This document shows positions 39,895 to 49,981 of a DNA stretch of 64,000 nucleotides, piece by piece. The position numbers and the translations under genes are program-made. The notes below the pieces were generated by a model. It made no database searches and was not told where the DNA came from. It saw nothing but the letters and a program-made list of their open reading frames with translations. This stretch comes from Oscillospiraceae bacterium. GTDB taxonomy: Bacteria > Bacillota > Clostridia > Oscillospirales > WRJC01. Each line of letters starts with the position of its first letter. Position 1 is the first letter of the stretch. The stretch covers positions 84,850-148,849 of the forward strand of contig WRHM01000008.1 in the NCBI GenBank assembly GCA_009783265.1. The letters are read 5' to 3'.

Positions 39895-41502
39895 ATGGAG
39901 ATGTGCCAGATGTTGAAAATATCTTCTTCAGCAACCTCAAATGCCGGTAAAAAAAAGATAAACGAAGATAATTTTTATATGAACGGAGTGTTTATCGCTG
40001 AAAATAATGCCTCAGCCGGACGGATATATAGTGACAGCACTCAGCGCGATACTCAGTTCTACGCTGTTTTTGACGGACTCGATCAGGATATCAAGAGCGA
40101 CATAAATCAAAATATAGATTTTTTCGAAGGGGAAACTGCGTCTTTTGCCGCGGCAGATATGCTCTCAAGACTTCAGCGGCATCTTAAAACAAGGGAAAAA
40201 TATAATCTCAGCGAAAGAGTGTATAGTTTTACAAAAATCACAAACAGGAATATATGCGAATATATGAAGCAAAAAGGATTGAGAACAGGCACTTCTTTTG
40301 CACTTCTCTGCATTAACGGAAATTCTGCGTATATTTATAATATAGGCAACTGCAAAATTTTTCTGCTCAGGGACAACAGGCTTGTCCTTGTATCGCAAAA
40401 CGATACAAAAGCTGAAAGTCTGGTTCTGGCAAAACAAATCAGTTCAGATATTGTAAGACATACTCCGGATAATAAAATACTTACGCAATATTTGGGCATG
40501 TTCGAAAACGAAAAAAATCTGGATTTGCATGTAAACAGAGTAAATCTGAAAAACGGGGACAAATTTTTAGTATGTTCGGACGGACTGTGCGATTTGTCAA
40601 ACGAGCGAATTTATCAGATAATGTCAAGAGATATGTCTGAGCAGGAAATCGTTACGGATCTTATAAACGAATCAATGCGTAACGGCGAAAGCGGCGGGGA
40701 TAATTTAACTGTAATAGTAGTAGGAGTAAATTATTCTGACGAAACATCAAGCAAAGCGAATCTTTTAAAGCCTACTTCCGACGGCCCTACACATTTCAGC
40801 CCTATAAAATTCAGGAATAAATTTGAATTAAAACCCAAGCATATAAAACAGATTATATTATATGCGGGATTACTGGTTATATTTATTGTGGCTATATCGA
40901 TTCTTTTTCGCGGGCTGTTTAAACCGTCGGATACAAATCCGGCCGGTGAATCCGGAAATAACGCAAGCGAAAATCAAACATCGGGCCAAAATATCACAGA
41001 AGATTCAAATAACGCAGTAAATACAGGGAACATAGTTATTACAACAGAAACTACCACATTTGATATTGCGACTTACGACCCTGACGCTACCCAAGACGAA
41101 ACATCATCAGAAGAATCTACGCAGCCCACCGAAGCACCCGTTCAGACTACCGCCGCCCCCGTTGTTCAGAATACAACGCCGCCTGCGCCGACTGACCCTC
41201 CTCCGACAAATCCTCCCGAAACTACTGAAGCTCCGGATCCAGCTACTGCCGACGAAACCCCAACCGAGGCTCCGGCTACAGAACCGCCCACAGAATCCAC
41301 AGAACTTCCCACGGAAGAGCCAACTGAATCTCCTACTGAATCTGAGACAGAGCCGCCTACTGAAGAGCCTACAGAACCTCCCACAGATGCTCCGACAGAA
41401 GAAGGACCTCCGGTTGAACCGGAACCGGAACCTGATACCGTTGCAGAACCAGAACCGCCAACTGTAGCTGAAATTGAAGAAGAAACGATTGCGGCGGAAT
41501 AA
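39895..41502 (+). CDS. PP2C-family protein phosphatase with TM segment and Thr/Pro/Glu-rich C-terminal tail
   Basis: KINEDNF...AVFDGL...DKFLVCSDGLCDL...GGDNLTVIVV; TM IILYAGLLVIFIVAISILF; tail of TEAP/PTEEPTESPTE repeats. Confidence 0.85.
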   Translation: MEMCQMLKISSSATSNAGKKKINEDNFYMNGVFIAENNASAGRIYSDSTQRDTQFYAVFDGLDQDIKSDINQNIDFFEGETASFAAADMLSRLQRHLKTREKYNLSERVYSFTKITNRNICEYMKQKGLRTGTSFALLCINGNSAYIYNIGNCKIFLLRDNRLVLVSQNDTKAESLVLAKQISSDIVRHTPDNKILTQYLGMFENEKNLDLHVNRVNLKNGDKFLVCSDGLCDLSNERIYQIMSRDMSEQEIVTDLINESMRNGESGGDNLTVIVVGVNYSDETSSKANLLKPTSDGPTHFSPIKFRNKFELKPKHIKQIILYAGLLVIFIVAISILFRGLFKPSDTNPAGESGNNASENQTSGQNITEDSNNAVNTGNIVITTETTTFDIATYDPDATQDETSSEESTQPTEAPVQTTAAPVVQNTTPPAPTDPPPTNPPETTEAPDPATADETPTEAPATEPPTESTELPTEEPTESPTESETEPPTEEPTEPPTDAPTEEGPPVEPEPEPDTVAEPEPPTVAEIEEETIAAE

Positions 41503-41525
41503 AATATAATTAATCCCTCTATGTA

Positions 41526-43325
41526 ATGGAATATCGAAAGGAAAAATTAAGTTTATTTATGATTTGCGACATAAAAAAAATAATAGCGGAAGCGTTATAT
41601 AATATAATAAAAAAAACAACCGGAGAAACCAGACAGGATAATTTATCAAAAGAAGAAATCGCCGGAATGATTGAATATCCGCCGGACATAAACATGGGAG
41701 ATTTGGCTTTCCCGTGCTTCAGGCTGTCTAAAATATTCAGAAAATCCCCGAATGTTATCGCTGAAACAATAGCAGGAGAATTTACACGGGACGTCGAGGA
41801 CGCCGTCCCCTACAACAAAATTAAAAATATTTCATGTGCCGGGGGGTATATAAACTTCACGCTCAATGATAAATATTATATACAAAATATATTAAACGAT
41901 ATATTTGAGCAAAAAGACAAATACGGCTCGTCAAATATCGGCGATGGGAAAACGGCTGTAATAGATTATTCTTCGCCGAATATGTCAAAGCCTCTCGGCG
42001 TGGCGCACATGCGCCCGACGAATATTGGCAACTCTATCAAGAAAATCCATCAGTTCTGCGGATATAAAATGATTGCCATAAATTATATAGGCGACTGGGG
42101 AACTCCGCAGGGGAAGATTCTCGCCGCTTATAAATTATGGTGCAACGATATGACCGAAATAGAAGAAAAGGGCGTGTATAAACTTCTTGATTTATATGTA
42201 AATTTCGGCGTTGAGGCAGAGAAAGACGAACGCTTAAACGACATGGCGCGTTCATGGTTTGTTAAACTTGAACAGGGCGACGAAGAGGCCGTAGGCTTAT
42301 GGAAAAAATTCATGGGAATCAGCGTAGCGGAAATCAAAAGAATTTATAATATTATGGGAATTGAATTTGATTCTTACGACGGCGAGAGTTTTTTCGAGGA
42401 TAAAATGGACGCCGTGGTTGAAGAATTAAAAGAAAAAAATATTTTAAAATTAGATCAGGGCGCACAGATAGTAGATTTGAGCGAATATAATATGCCGCCG
42501 TGCCTGATACTAAAAACAGACGGAGCGACGCTTTATCCGACAAGAGATATCGCGTCGGCTATTTACAGGAAAAAAACTTATAATTTCGATAAAAATATAT
42601 ATGTAAACGATATGAGGCAGAATCTGCATTTTGCCCAATGGATAAAAGTCACGGAATTAATGGGATATGATTGGGCAAATAATTGTATAAACATACCGTT
42701 CGGGCTTATGAATTTCGGCGGTCAGGTTATGGCGACAAGAAAAGGCAACACGCAGTTATTGGACGATTTATTGAAAATGGCGGTTGAAAAAGTCGAGACT
42801 ATAATGGAAGAAAAAAATCCGGGCGACGAAACTTTATCAAAAGAAGAAAAAAAAGAAATCGCAAAAAAAGTCGGAATCGGGGCGGTGATGTTCGGCGATT
42901 TGGTAAACAGCAGGATAAAAGACGTGAATTTTAATTGGGAAGAAGCGTTGAATTTCAACGGCAATTCAGGACCTTATGTGCAATACACTTATGCGCGGGC
43001 TTGCAGCGTTTTGGAAAAAAACGACACTGATATAGATTATAAAAATATAGTCATAACAAATAATCTTGAGCGTGAAATCATAAAATTATTGTCGCAGCTT
43101 CCGGAAAAAGTTTTGATTGCCGAACGCGAATACGAGCCTTCGGTTATATGCCGGTATTTGCTTGATATATGCGCTGTATTTAACAGGTTTTATCACGACT
43201 GCTCTATATTAAAAGCCGAGAGCGCAGAGATAAAAAATTCAAGGCTTGCATTATGCGAAGCCGTAAAATACGCAATCGGCAATGGTTTGTGGCTGATTGG
43301 ATTAGAAAAAACAAACAAGGTGTAG
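41526..43325 (+). CDS. argS: Arginine--tRNA ligase (start may be ATG 41559)
   Basis: DYSSPNMSKPLGVAHMRPTNIGNSI; YVQYTYARACSVL. Confidence 0.92.
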   Translation: MEYRKEKLSLFMICDIKKIIAEALYNIIKKTTGETRQDNLSKEEIAGMIEYPPDINMGDLAFPCFRLSKIFRKSPNVIAETIAGEFTRDVEDAVPYNKIKNISCAGGYINFTLNDKYYIQNILNDIFEQKDKYGSSNIGDGKTAVIDYSSPNMSKPLGVAHMRPTNIGNSIKKIHQFCGYKMIAINYIGDWGTPQGKILAAYKLWCNDMTEIEEKGVYKLLDLYVNFGVEAEKDERLNDMARSWFVKLEQGDEEAVGLWKKFMGISVAEIKRIYNIMGIEFDSYDGESFFEDKMDAVVEELKEKNILKLDQGAQIVDLSEYNMPPCLILKTDGATLYPTRDIASAIYRKKTYNFDKNIYVNDMRQNLHFAQWIKVTELMGYDWANNCINIPFGLMNFGGQVMATRKGNTQLLDDLLKMAVEKVETIMEEKNPGDETLSKEEKKEIAKKVGIGAVMFGDLVNSRIKDVNFNWEEALNFNGNSGPYVQYTYARACSVLEKNDTDIDYKNIVITNNLEREIIKLLSQLPEKVLIAEREYEPSVICRYLLDICAVFNRFYHDCSILKAESAEIKNSRLALCEAVKYAIGNGLWLIGLEKTNKV

Positions 43326-43347
43326 GGGGTGCGCATTGCGCGTCCGC
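43322..43347 (+). repeat. Dispersed palindromic repeat (gtagggggtgcgcattgcgcgtccgc) overlapping the argS stop
   Basis: Near-identical to the reverse complement of 27211-27235; its gTAG contains the argS stop codon. Confidence 0.75.
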
Positions 43348-43405
43348 CCGTTATAACGTCATAAATAATAAATATAAATATAAAAACCCGGAGGTAATAA
43401 ATCAA

Positions 43406-44134
43406 ATGTCAGGCCATTCCAAGTGGAAAAATATCATGCATAAAAAAGAAAAAACAGACGCGCAAAGAGCTAAAGTATTCACGAAAATCGGCAAAGAAAT
43501 GTCAATCGCGGTCAAAGAAGGCGGCTCCAATCCTACTTCAAACAGCAGATTAAAAGATTTAATAGCCAAAGCTAAAAGTATGAACGTGCCAAACGATAAT
43601 ATCGAACGCATAATAAAAAAAGCGAGCACGGACGATTCTGCTAAATATGAAAATATAACTTACGAAGGCTACGGGCCAAACGGCGTAGCCGTTATTGTAG
43701 AGTGCGCAACCGACAACAGAAACAGAACCGGCGGTGATATTCGTCATTATTTCGATAAATTCGGGGGTAATCTTGGAGCGACGGGCTGCGTTACATATCT
43801 GTTCAGCCAGAAAGGCGTTATAGTTATTGAAGCGGCCGGAATAGATGAAGATAAACTCATGGACGACGTTCTGGAAGCGGGCGCGGCTGATTTTGTGCAG
43901 GAGGACGAAGTTTTTCAGGTTTTCACAGATCCGACGCTTGTTTCTGAAGTAAGCGGCAAACTCGAAAAATGCGGATATAATTTTATGTCGGCGGAAGCCG
44001 AAATGATCCCGTCGATGTATGTCAGATTAGACGACGAAGAAAGCGTTGCAAAAATGAACAAGCTTCTTGAACATCTGGAAGATCATGACGATGTTATTAA
44101 TATCTGGCACAACTGGGAAAACGGCGATGAATAA
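43406..44134 (+). CDS. yebC: YebC/PmpR-family DNA-binding regulatory protein
   Basis: MSGHSKWKNIMHKKEKTDAQRAKVFTKIGKEM; RBS ggaggt before ATG 43406. Confidence 0.95.
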   Translation: MSGHSKWKNIMHKKEKTDAQRAKVFTKIGKEMSIAVKEGGSNPTSNSRLKDLIAKAKSMNVPNDNIERIIKKASTDDSAKYENITYEGYGPNGVAVIVECATDNRNRTGGDIRHYFDKFGGNLGATGCVTYLFSQKGVIVIEAAGIDEDKLMDDVLEAGAADFVQEDEVFQVFTDPTLVSEVSGKLEKCGYNFMSAEAEMIPSMYVRLDDEESVAKMNKLLEHLEDHDDVINIWHNWENGDE

Positions 44135-44301
44135 ACTGCGTAAAATTATTTAATTTTTGTATTATAAATATTAAAACTGCTATAACATAATAAGAGTATA
44201 ATATCTAATATGAGACTGAGATGTGACTGCCGTGTTGTAAAATATAAATTAATATAGCTAAAAATTTAAATAAAATTATGCAAGAGGTGCTTTAAATAAA
44301 T

Positions 44302-45498
44302 ATGAACGCTCAGGGAATTCATATATATAAAATAAAAAATATACAAAAAACAAATCTGAACGGAGAAAGTTTTTTATCTGTTTTAAAATTGTGGAATGAA
44401 TCGTTAAACAGTAGTTCTGAAGAGAAAATAAACTCAGGGACTACGGAAAATATAGCCGGAAATGCAGAAAAAATAAAAATTTTACCCAAGCGTTATATGC
44501 AAGACGTCAGCGCGTTATTTACTGATAAAAAAACTGATACAATAAAATATAATGACGAAGCAAACGTATTTTTCACTTCTTTAAAAGATTTGAACCCAAA
44601 AGATATAGTTTTAAACGAAGTCGCCAAAAACATGAAAAAACGGTCGTTTGATTTTGTGCGGTATTTTGTTCTTTTGTTATCTATGGCGATTTTCGTGTAT
44701 TCGGGATACAGAATTGTGGGTCAGCTTTATTCTTATGTAAGCGCGGCAAGGGATTATGACGCCCTGCGAAGTATATTTTACGGCGACGATGAAGAAGATT
44801 CACAGGACGCTCAATATTTGAAAAAAACAAAAATCAATATTCCTATACAGGATATACTTGCCCTGCAAAAACAGACCGGGGAACGGTTTGTTGAAGCCGA
44901 GGTGAGCGACGGTGTAAGGGACGTGGATAAAAAACGCTTAAACATGCATAAACTTTCGGATATAAACCCGGATTTATACTGTTGGATCAAAGTAAGTTTC
45001 ACGACAATAGATTATCCTGTTGTCCAGACAATCGACAACGATTATTATTTGAATTACAGTTTTGAAAAAAAGTGGAGCAAATCGGGCGCAATTTACTGCG
45101 ACCACAGAAACAGCAGGGATATTCTTGAGAATCGCAATCTTGTAATATACGGGCATAATATGCTTGATAACTCGATGTTTCAGCCTCTGATAGATTTCAG
45201 CAAGCGTTATGATTATTTTCAAAATGGCATAATAGAACTTATAACTGAAGACGCGATGTATTATTACGAGGTTTTTTCGGCTAACGAAGAAGACCCGAGG
45301 TCAGGTTATATAAAAACAGATTTTGCCAGCGACGAAGAATATGTCGAGTTTTTATATGAAATGAAAAACCGCAGCATTTTTCAGAAAAATGTCGTACTCG
45401 ACGAAAATTCCAGAATAATAACGTTATCGACCTGTGTGAACGACGTCAGGCTCGACAGGCGTTTTGTTGTCAGGGGCGTACTGATAGACGTGAAATAA
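44302..45498 (+). CDS. srtB: Class B sortase with long N-terminal cytoplasmic region
   Basis: VVQTIDNDYYLNYSFEKKWSKSGAIYCDHRN...NLVIYGHNM...ITLSTCVNDVRLDRRFVVRG. Confidence 0.88.
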   Translation: MNAQGIHIYKIKNIQKTNLNGESFLSVLKLWNESLNSSSEEKINSGTTENIAGNAEKIKILPKRYMQDVSALFTDKKTDTIKYNDEANVFFTSLKDLNPKDIVLNEVAKNMKKRSFDFVRYFVLLLSMAIFVYSGYRIVGQLYSYVSAARDYDALRSIFYGDDEEDSQDAQYLKKTKINIPIQDILALQKQTGERFVEAEVSDGVRDVDKKRLNMHKLSDINPDLYCWIKVSFTTIDYPVVQTIDNDYYLNYSFEKKWSKSGAIYCDHRNSRDILENRNLVIYGHNMLDNSMFQPLIDFSKRYDYFQNGIIELITEDAMYYYEVFSANEEDPRSGYIKTDFASDEEYVEFLYEMKNRSIFQKNVVLDENSRIITLSTCVNDVRLDRRFVVRGVLIDVK

Positions 45499-45550
45499 AT
45501 ACTCCGGGTTTAATTTGCGTAATAAAATAATATAATATATATAAAAAATG

Positions 45551-45579
45551 CGCCGTCATGGGCGATCCCCGTGGCGGCG
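45551..45579. repeat. Imperfect palindromic hairpin
   Basis: cgccgtcatgggcgatccccgtggcggcg; terminator-like or dispersed palindrome. Confidence 0.5.
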
Positions 45580-45628
45580 ATGATTTTGATTTTTTAAATT
45601 TTAAATATCAAATCAAGGAGAATTATAT

Positions 45629-46909
45629 TTGATGAAAATTTTATATTTTGACTGTTTTTCCGGAATAAGCGGAGATATGACCCTTGCGGCTCTGCTTGAT
45701 CTGGAACCGAGAAATTTTGATTATCTTTTAGCGCAGCTTAAAACTTTAAATATCAATGGCTGGAGCATTAATACAGAGCGGCGGAATAAAAACGGCATAA
45801 ACGCGAATTATATAAAAGTTATTTTGCCGGAGCCGAGCCATTCGCATTCTTATTCACATCATGACAGCGATAATAATAATCACAGTCATGAACATCGCAA
45901 TTTCGAGGATATTATACATATAATAGATAATAGCAAAATAACTAAAAAAGCAAAAGAACTCTCTAAAAATATATTTAAGCGCATAGCAGTCGCCGAGGCA
46001 AAAATCCACGGAACTGAGATAGACAGGGTTAATTTTCACGAAGTCGGCGCGGTCGATTCTATAATAGATATAACCGGAGCGGCGGTTTTGCTGGATTTGC
46101 TTGTATCGCAAAATAAAATCGAAAAAATATATTGTTCTGTTGTCAATGACGGACATGGGTTTACGCATTGCCAGCACGGGAAAATCCCGGTTCCCGCTCC
46201 CGCAACAGTCGAAATTTTCGCAAACGCGGGTGTAAAAACAAATCAGATAGATGTGCCAAAAGAATTAGTCACACCGACAGGCGCGGCAATTATCGCTGAA
46301 ATTGCCGGAAATTTTGGCTTTATGCCGGAAATGTCCGCTATAAAAACAGGTTACGGCGCAGGGACAAGAGACTTGGAAATCCCGAATGTTTTGCGCGTTA
46401 TTCTGGGCGAATTTACCGTAGGGGCGATTATTAATCGCCCGTTAAAGGAAAATGATGACGGTATATTTCGGGCGATTGATAATCGCTCCCACGAAAATAT
46501 AACTATAATCGAGACAAATATCGACGACTGTCCGGCTGAGATACTGGCTTATACTATGGAAAAACTTTTAAAAGAAGGAGCGAACGACGTTTTTTTCACT
46601 CCGGTTTACATGAAAAAAAACCGTCCGGCAGTAAAGCTTACTGTGTTGTGCAAAAAAGAACTGACCGATAAACTCTCGAAGATTATTTTGTCAGAAACTA
46701 CGACGATTGGAATTCGCATGCGCGAAGAAAAGCGCATTTGCCTTGAACGCAAGTCTGATTTTATAAAAACTGTTTACGGGGATTTAAAAGTGAAAGAAAT
46801 CGAGTTTGACGGCGAGAGAAAAATAATGCCCGAATATGAAGATGCGAAAAAACTCGCTGAAAACGCAAATGTGCCGTTATATAAAATTTATGACAGCGTA
46901 AAAAATTAA
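45629..46909 (+). CDS. larC: Nickel pincer cofactor biosynthesis protein LarC
   Basis: FDCFSGISGDMTLAALLDL; His-rich HSHSYSHHDSDNNNHSHEH; VNFHEVGAVDSIIDITGAA; single continuous ORF. Confidence 0.9.
   Translation: MMKILYFDCFSGISGDMTLAALLDLEPRNFDYLLAQLKTLNINGWSINTERRNKNGINANYIKVILPEPSHSHSYSHHDSDNNNHSHEHRNFEDIIHIIDNSKITKKAKELSKNIFKRIAVAEAKIHGTEIDRVNFHEVGAVDSIIDITGAAVLLDLLVSQNKIEKIYCSVVNDGHGFTHCQHGKIPVPAPATVEIFANAGVKTNQIDVPKELVTPTGAAIIAEIAGNFGFMPEMSAIKTGYGAGTRDLEIPNVLRVILGEFTVGAIINRPLKENDDGIFRAIDNRSHENITIIETNIDDCPAEILAYTMEKLLKEGANDVFFTPVYMKKNRPAVKLTVLCKKELTDKLSKIILSETTTIGIRMREEKRICLERKSDFIKTVYGDLKVKEIEFDGERKIMPEYEDAKKLAENANVPLYKIYDSVKN
46418..46490 (+). repeat. Palindrome pair inside larC (gtaggggcgattattaatcgcccg ... 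cgggcgattgataatcgctccc)
   Basis: GC-flanked inverted repeats in frame, encoding VGAIINRP...RAIDNRSH. Confidence 0.7.
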
Positions 46910-46926
46910 AGGGGGATTAAATAAAT

Positions 46927-48084
46927 ATGAAATACCGTAAATTGGGAAGAACAGGGCTTGAAGTGAGCGAGATTGGCATGGGGCTTGAGCATTTATTACC
47001 GCAGAAAGAATCTATCGTGATTGATACAATCAAAACCGCAATAAAAGGCGGGGTAAATTATTTCGACTGCCTTTCCGGTAAAGATTTTGCCGGGGATTTA
47101 GAAACAAACGACGAATATATAAAACTCGGCAAAGCGTTGGACGGATTAAGAGACAGCGTTTATATTACATATCTCGCCAACGCGAACCGTTCAGACGCAA
47201 ACAATTTTCTTGACGGTGTAAAAACCGGATTCGAGTGTTTTTTACGTGAATTAAAAACTAATTATACAGATATTTTTATGATAGCGTTCTGCGATAAACC
47301 TGTTGAATTTGAGAGGGTGACAGGCGACGACAGTTTATTGGCGTACGCGAAAAAATTACAAAGCGAGAAAAAAGTCAAATTTATAGGTATCAGCACGCAC
47401 AGCTCGGATATTGCGCATAAAGCAATAAAAAGCGGCGATTTTGATGTTTTGATGTACCCGGTAAATCCCGCGTTTGACGTTATCACGAATGAAGAAGAAT
47501 ATATCGCGAATGACCTCGGCAAATTATGGGACGCGGCGTATGATTACAATTCAGATAATATAAATATAAATAATACAAAAGAGACAAAATTAATACGTAA
47601 AAATATATATACAGAGTGTGTGAAAAATAATATCGGGCTGATTGCCATGAAGCCGTTTGGCGGCGGATTTTTATTCAGACAGGATATAAATACAGGATTT
47701 ACTCCGTTGAATTTAATATCATACGTATTGACGCAAAACGGCGTTTCGTCTGTTATACTGGGCTGCATAAATCCGCAGCAAATCGAGGAGATACTCAAAT
47801 ATTATGAATGCGCGGGCGATGAACTCGATTTCAGCAAAGCTATGTTAAATTCACGCTGGAATATAAAAGGCAGCTGCCAGTACTGCAATCACTGCCTGCC
47901 GTGCAACGCACATATTAATATCGGGCAAATCAACAGGATCATAGACAATAAAACTGCTGACGATTATAATAATCTCGATATAAAAGCGTCGGAATGTGTA
48001 AAATGCGGGGAATGTGAAAAGCGTTGCCCGTTTGACGTGAAAATCATGGACAGAATGGATTTGGCCGTAAGTTTGTTTGAATAG
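46927..48084 (+). CDS. Aldo/keto reductase with C-terminal 4Fe-4S cluster motifs
   Basis: MKYRKLGRTGLEVSEIGMG...C-terminal CQYCNHCLPCNAHINI and CVKCGECEKRCPF. Confidence 0.88.
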   Translation: MKYRKLGRTGLEVSEIGMGLEHLLPQKESIVIDTIKTAIKGGVNYFDCLSGKDFAGDLETNDEYIKLGKALDGLRDSVYITYLANANRSDANNFLDGVKTGFECFLRELKTNYTDIFMIAFCDKPVEFERVTGDDSLLAYAKKLQSEKKVKFIGISTHSSDIAHKAIKSGDFDVLMYPVNPAFDVITNEEEYIANDLGKLWDAAYDYNSDNININNTKETKLIRKNIYTECVKNNIGLIAMKPFGGGFLFRQDINTGFTPLNLISYVLTQNGVSSVILGCINPQQIEEILKYYECAGDELDFSKAMLNSRWNIKGSCQYCNHCLPCNAHINIGQINRIIDNKTADDYNNLDIKASECVKCGECEKRCPFDVKIMDRMDLAVSLFE

Positions 48085-48133
48085 ATATATATGTATTAAA
48101 ATACAGGTGATTTTAAATCGGTGGAGGTATGAA

Positions 48134-48541
48134 ATGTTTAATATTAAATATGTATCAGAAAAAGATAAACCTTTTTGGCTTATACTTGACAGGCATTTTA
48201 GCGATAAAGAGTTTGAACTGAAAATCCGGGATAAACGCGGTTATGTCATCAGTGACGGTGATAAACCGATAGGCGTAATGCGATATAATTTAATGTGGGA
48301 CTATATACCGTTTTTGACGCTTATTCATTTGGATGAAGCCTATCAGCGCAAAGGATTTGGCAGACAGGCTATGCTATATTGGGAAAACGAAATGCGCGAA
48401 CTTGGGCATGACATGGTAATGACATCAACGCAGGTTGACGAACAGGGGCAATTTTTTTACAGAAAACTCGGATATGTGGATAAAGGCGCTCTTTTCTTCG
48501 ACGATCAACCGCAGGAAATGTTCATGTTAAAAGTTCTTTAA
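48134..48541 (+). CDS. GNAT-family N-acetyltransferase
   Basis: GVMRYNLMWDYIPFLTLIHLDEAYQRKGFGRQAM; RBS tggaggt before ATG 48134. Confidence 0.85.
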   Translation: MFNIKYVSEKDKPFWLILDRHFSDKEFELKIRDKRGYVISDGDKPIGVMRYNLMWDYIPFLTLIHLDEAYQRKGFGRQAMLYWENEMRELGHDMVMTSTQVDEQGQFFYRKLGYVDKGALFFDDQPQEMFMLKVL

Positions 48542-48568
48542 AATTTAAAGTGAGAAACAACATAACAC

Positions 48569-49981
48569 ATGATTAAAATAAATAAAATATTCGCAACTGA
48601 CAAACCGTTTTATAAAAGCGTTTTTAAACTTGTCCTGCCTCTTATCGCGATGCAGGCAATGTTTCTTATTTTAAATTTCTGCGATACGATTATGCTCGGC
48701 AGAATGGACGAAGAAATAGCTCAGACTGCTATTTCAGCCGCGCAGATCGCAAACCGGCCGTTTTTTCTCTTTGGTATGCTTATATTTGGGTCTATGTCCG
48801 GGGCGACGGTTTTATGCAGCCAGTACTGGGGCAAAAAAGATATTGGCACGATAAATTCAATCGCAGGGACTACTCTTGTGTTTTTGCTCCCGATAAGCAT
48901 AATTTTTACGTCGATATGTTTTATATTCACAGAAAAAATCATGGCTTTATTATCGAATGACCCCGCTATTATAGAACTTGCCGCAAAATATCTCAGGATT
49001 ATGCTCGTTACTTTTGTTTTAAACGCGATAACAAGCTTATTTTCGGGGATTCTTCGCGCGGTAGAAAAAGTGATAATCCCGATGATAGCTACTCTGACCG
49101 GAATTGTTACGAATATAATATTAAACGCCATATTGATTTACGGGCTTCTCGGGTTCCCCGCTATGGGAATAAGAGGGGCGGCAGTTGCAACAGTTATCGC
49201 GCGCGTAGTCGAGATGGCGATTATTTTAATATATATCATATTTTTTGAAAAGACAGTCAAATTCACTCTGAAAAAAATGTTTAAGATACATATAATTATA
49301 ATAAAAGATTTTTTCAGATACAGTATTCCAACTATAATAAACGAATTTGTATGGGGTTTCGGGACAGTTATACACAGCTCGATAATCGGACACATGCCAA
49401 AAGAAGAATTTGGCGACCCGCTGGCGGCTTATACTATATCAAATCTGATTGAGCAGATAGCGTTTATGACGATAATTGGATTCTCGACTGCGTGCTGCAT
49501 AATAATCGGCAAGGCAATCGGCGAGGGAAAAGATAAAGAAACAGTTGAAAAATATTCCCGTACTTTTATAGGGCTTGCGGTTTTGTTTTCTTTGATAACC
49601 GGGGGAGCGGCTTTTATTTCTAAAAGCTTTATAATAAATATTTTTAATATCAGCGGCGCGACGAAAATTTACGCATCGCAGTTATTTACGGTTGTGACGG
49701 TTTTTATTTTGCTCAAGACTTTTAACTGCGTAAGTATCGTAGGAATTTTCAGGGGAGGCGGAGATACAAAAACCGGAATGATTATAGATTCGTGTTCTAT
49801 GTATCTTTTGGGCATTCCGTTAGGGTTTATCTCTATGTATTTCTTGAAATTAGACGTAGCTTTTGTGTATATGTTTTTAATCAGCGATGAATTGTTTAAA
49901 CTTCCGGTAGTTTTATGGCGGGTAAAAGGCGGCAAATGGCGGCGCAATATAACGAGAGAGAAAAGTGAAATAGAAAGGTGA
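48569..49981 (+). CDS. MATE-family efflux transporter
   Basis: 12-TM profile; DTIMLGRMDEE...ATVLCSQYWGKKD. Confidence 0.9.
   Translation: MIKINKIFATDKPFYKSVFKLVLPLIAMQAMFLILNFCDTIMLGRMDEEIAQTAISAAQIANRPFFLFGMLIFGSMSGATVLCSQYWGKKDIGTINSIAGTTLVFLLPISIIFTSICFIFTEKIMALLSNDPAIIELAAKYLRIMLVTFVLNAITSLFSGILRAVEKVIIPMIATLTGIVTNIILNAILIYGLLGFPAMGIRGAAVATVIARVVEMAIILIYIIFFEKTVKFTLKKMFKIHIIIIKDFFRYSIPTIINEFVWGFGTVIHSSIIGHMPKEEFGDPLAAYTISNLIEQIAFMTIIGFSTACCIIIGKAIGEGKDKETVEKYSRTFIGLAVLFSLITGGAAFISKSFIINIFNISGATKIYASQLFTVVTVFILLKTFNCVSIVGIFRGGGDTKTGMIIDSCSMYLLGIPLGFISMYFLKLDVAFVYMFLISDELFKLPVVLWRVKGGKWRRNITREKSEIER

Noticed and set aside
41166-41384. Antisense Gly/Ser/Val-repeat ORF (MGGSVGSSVGGSVSDS...)
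   Set aside because: Reverse-strand shadow of the Thr/Pro/Glu-rich PP2C tail.
41060-41467. Alternate-frame ORF rich in Leu/Pro/Arg
   Set aside because: Frame-shifted reading of the same low-complexity PP2C tail.
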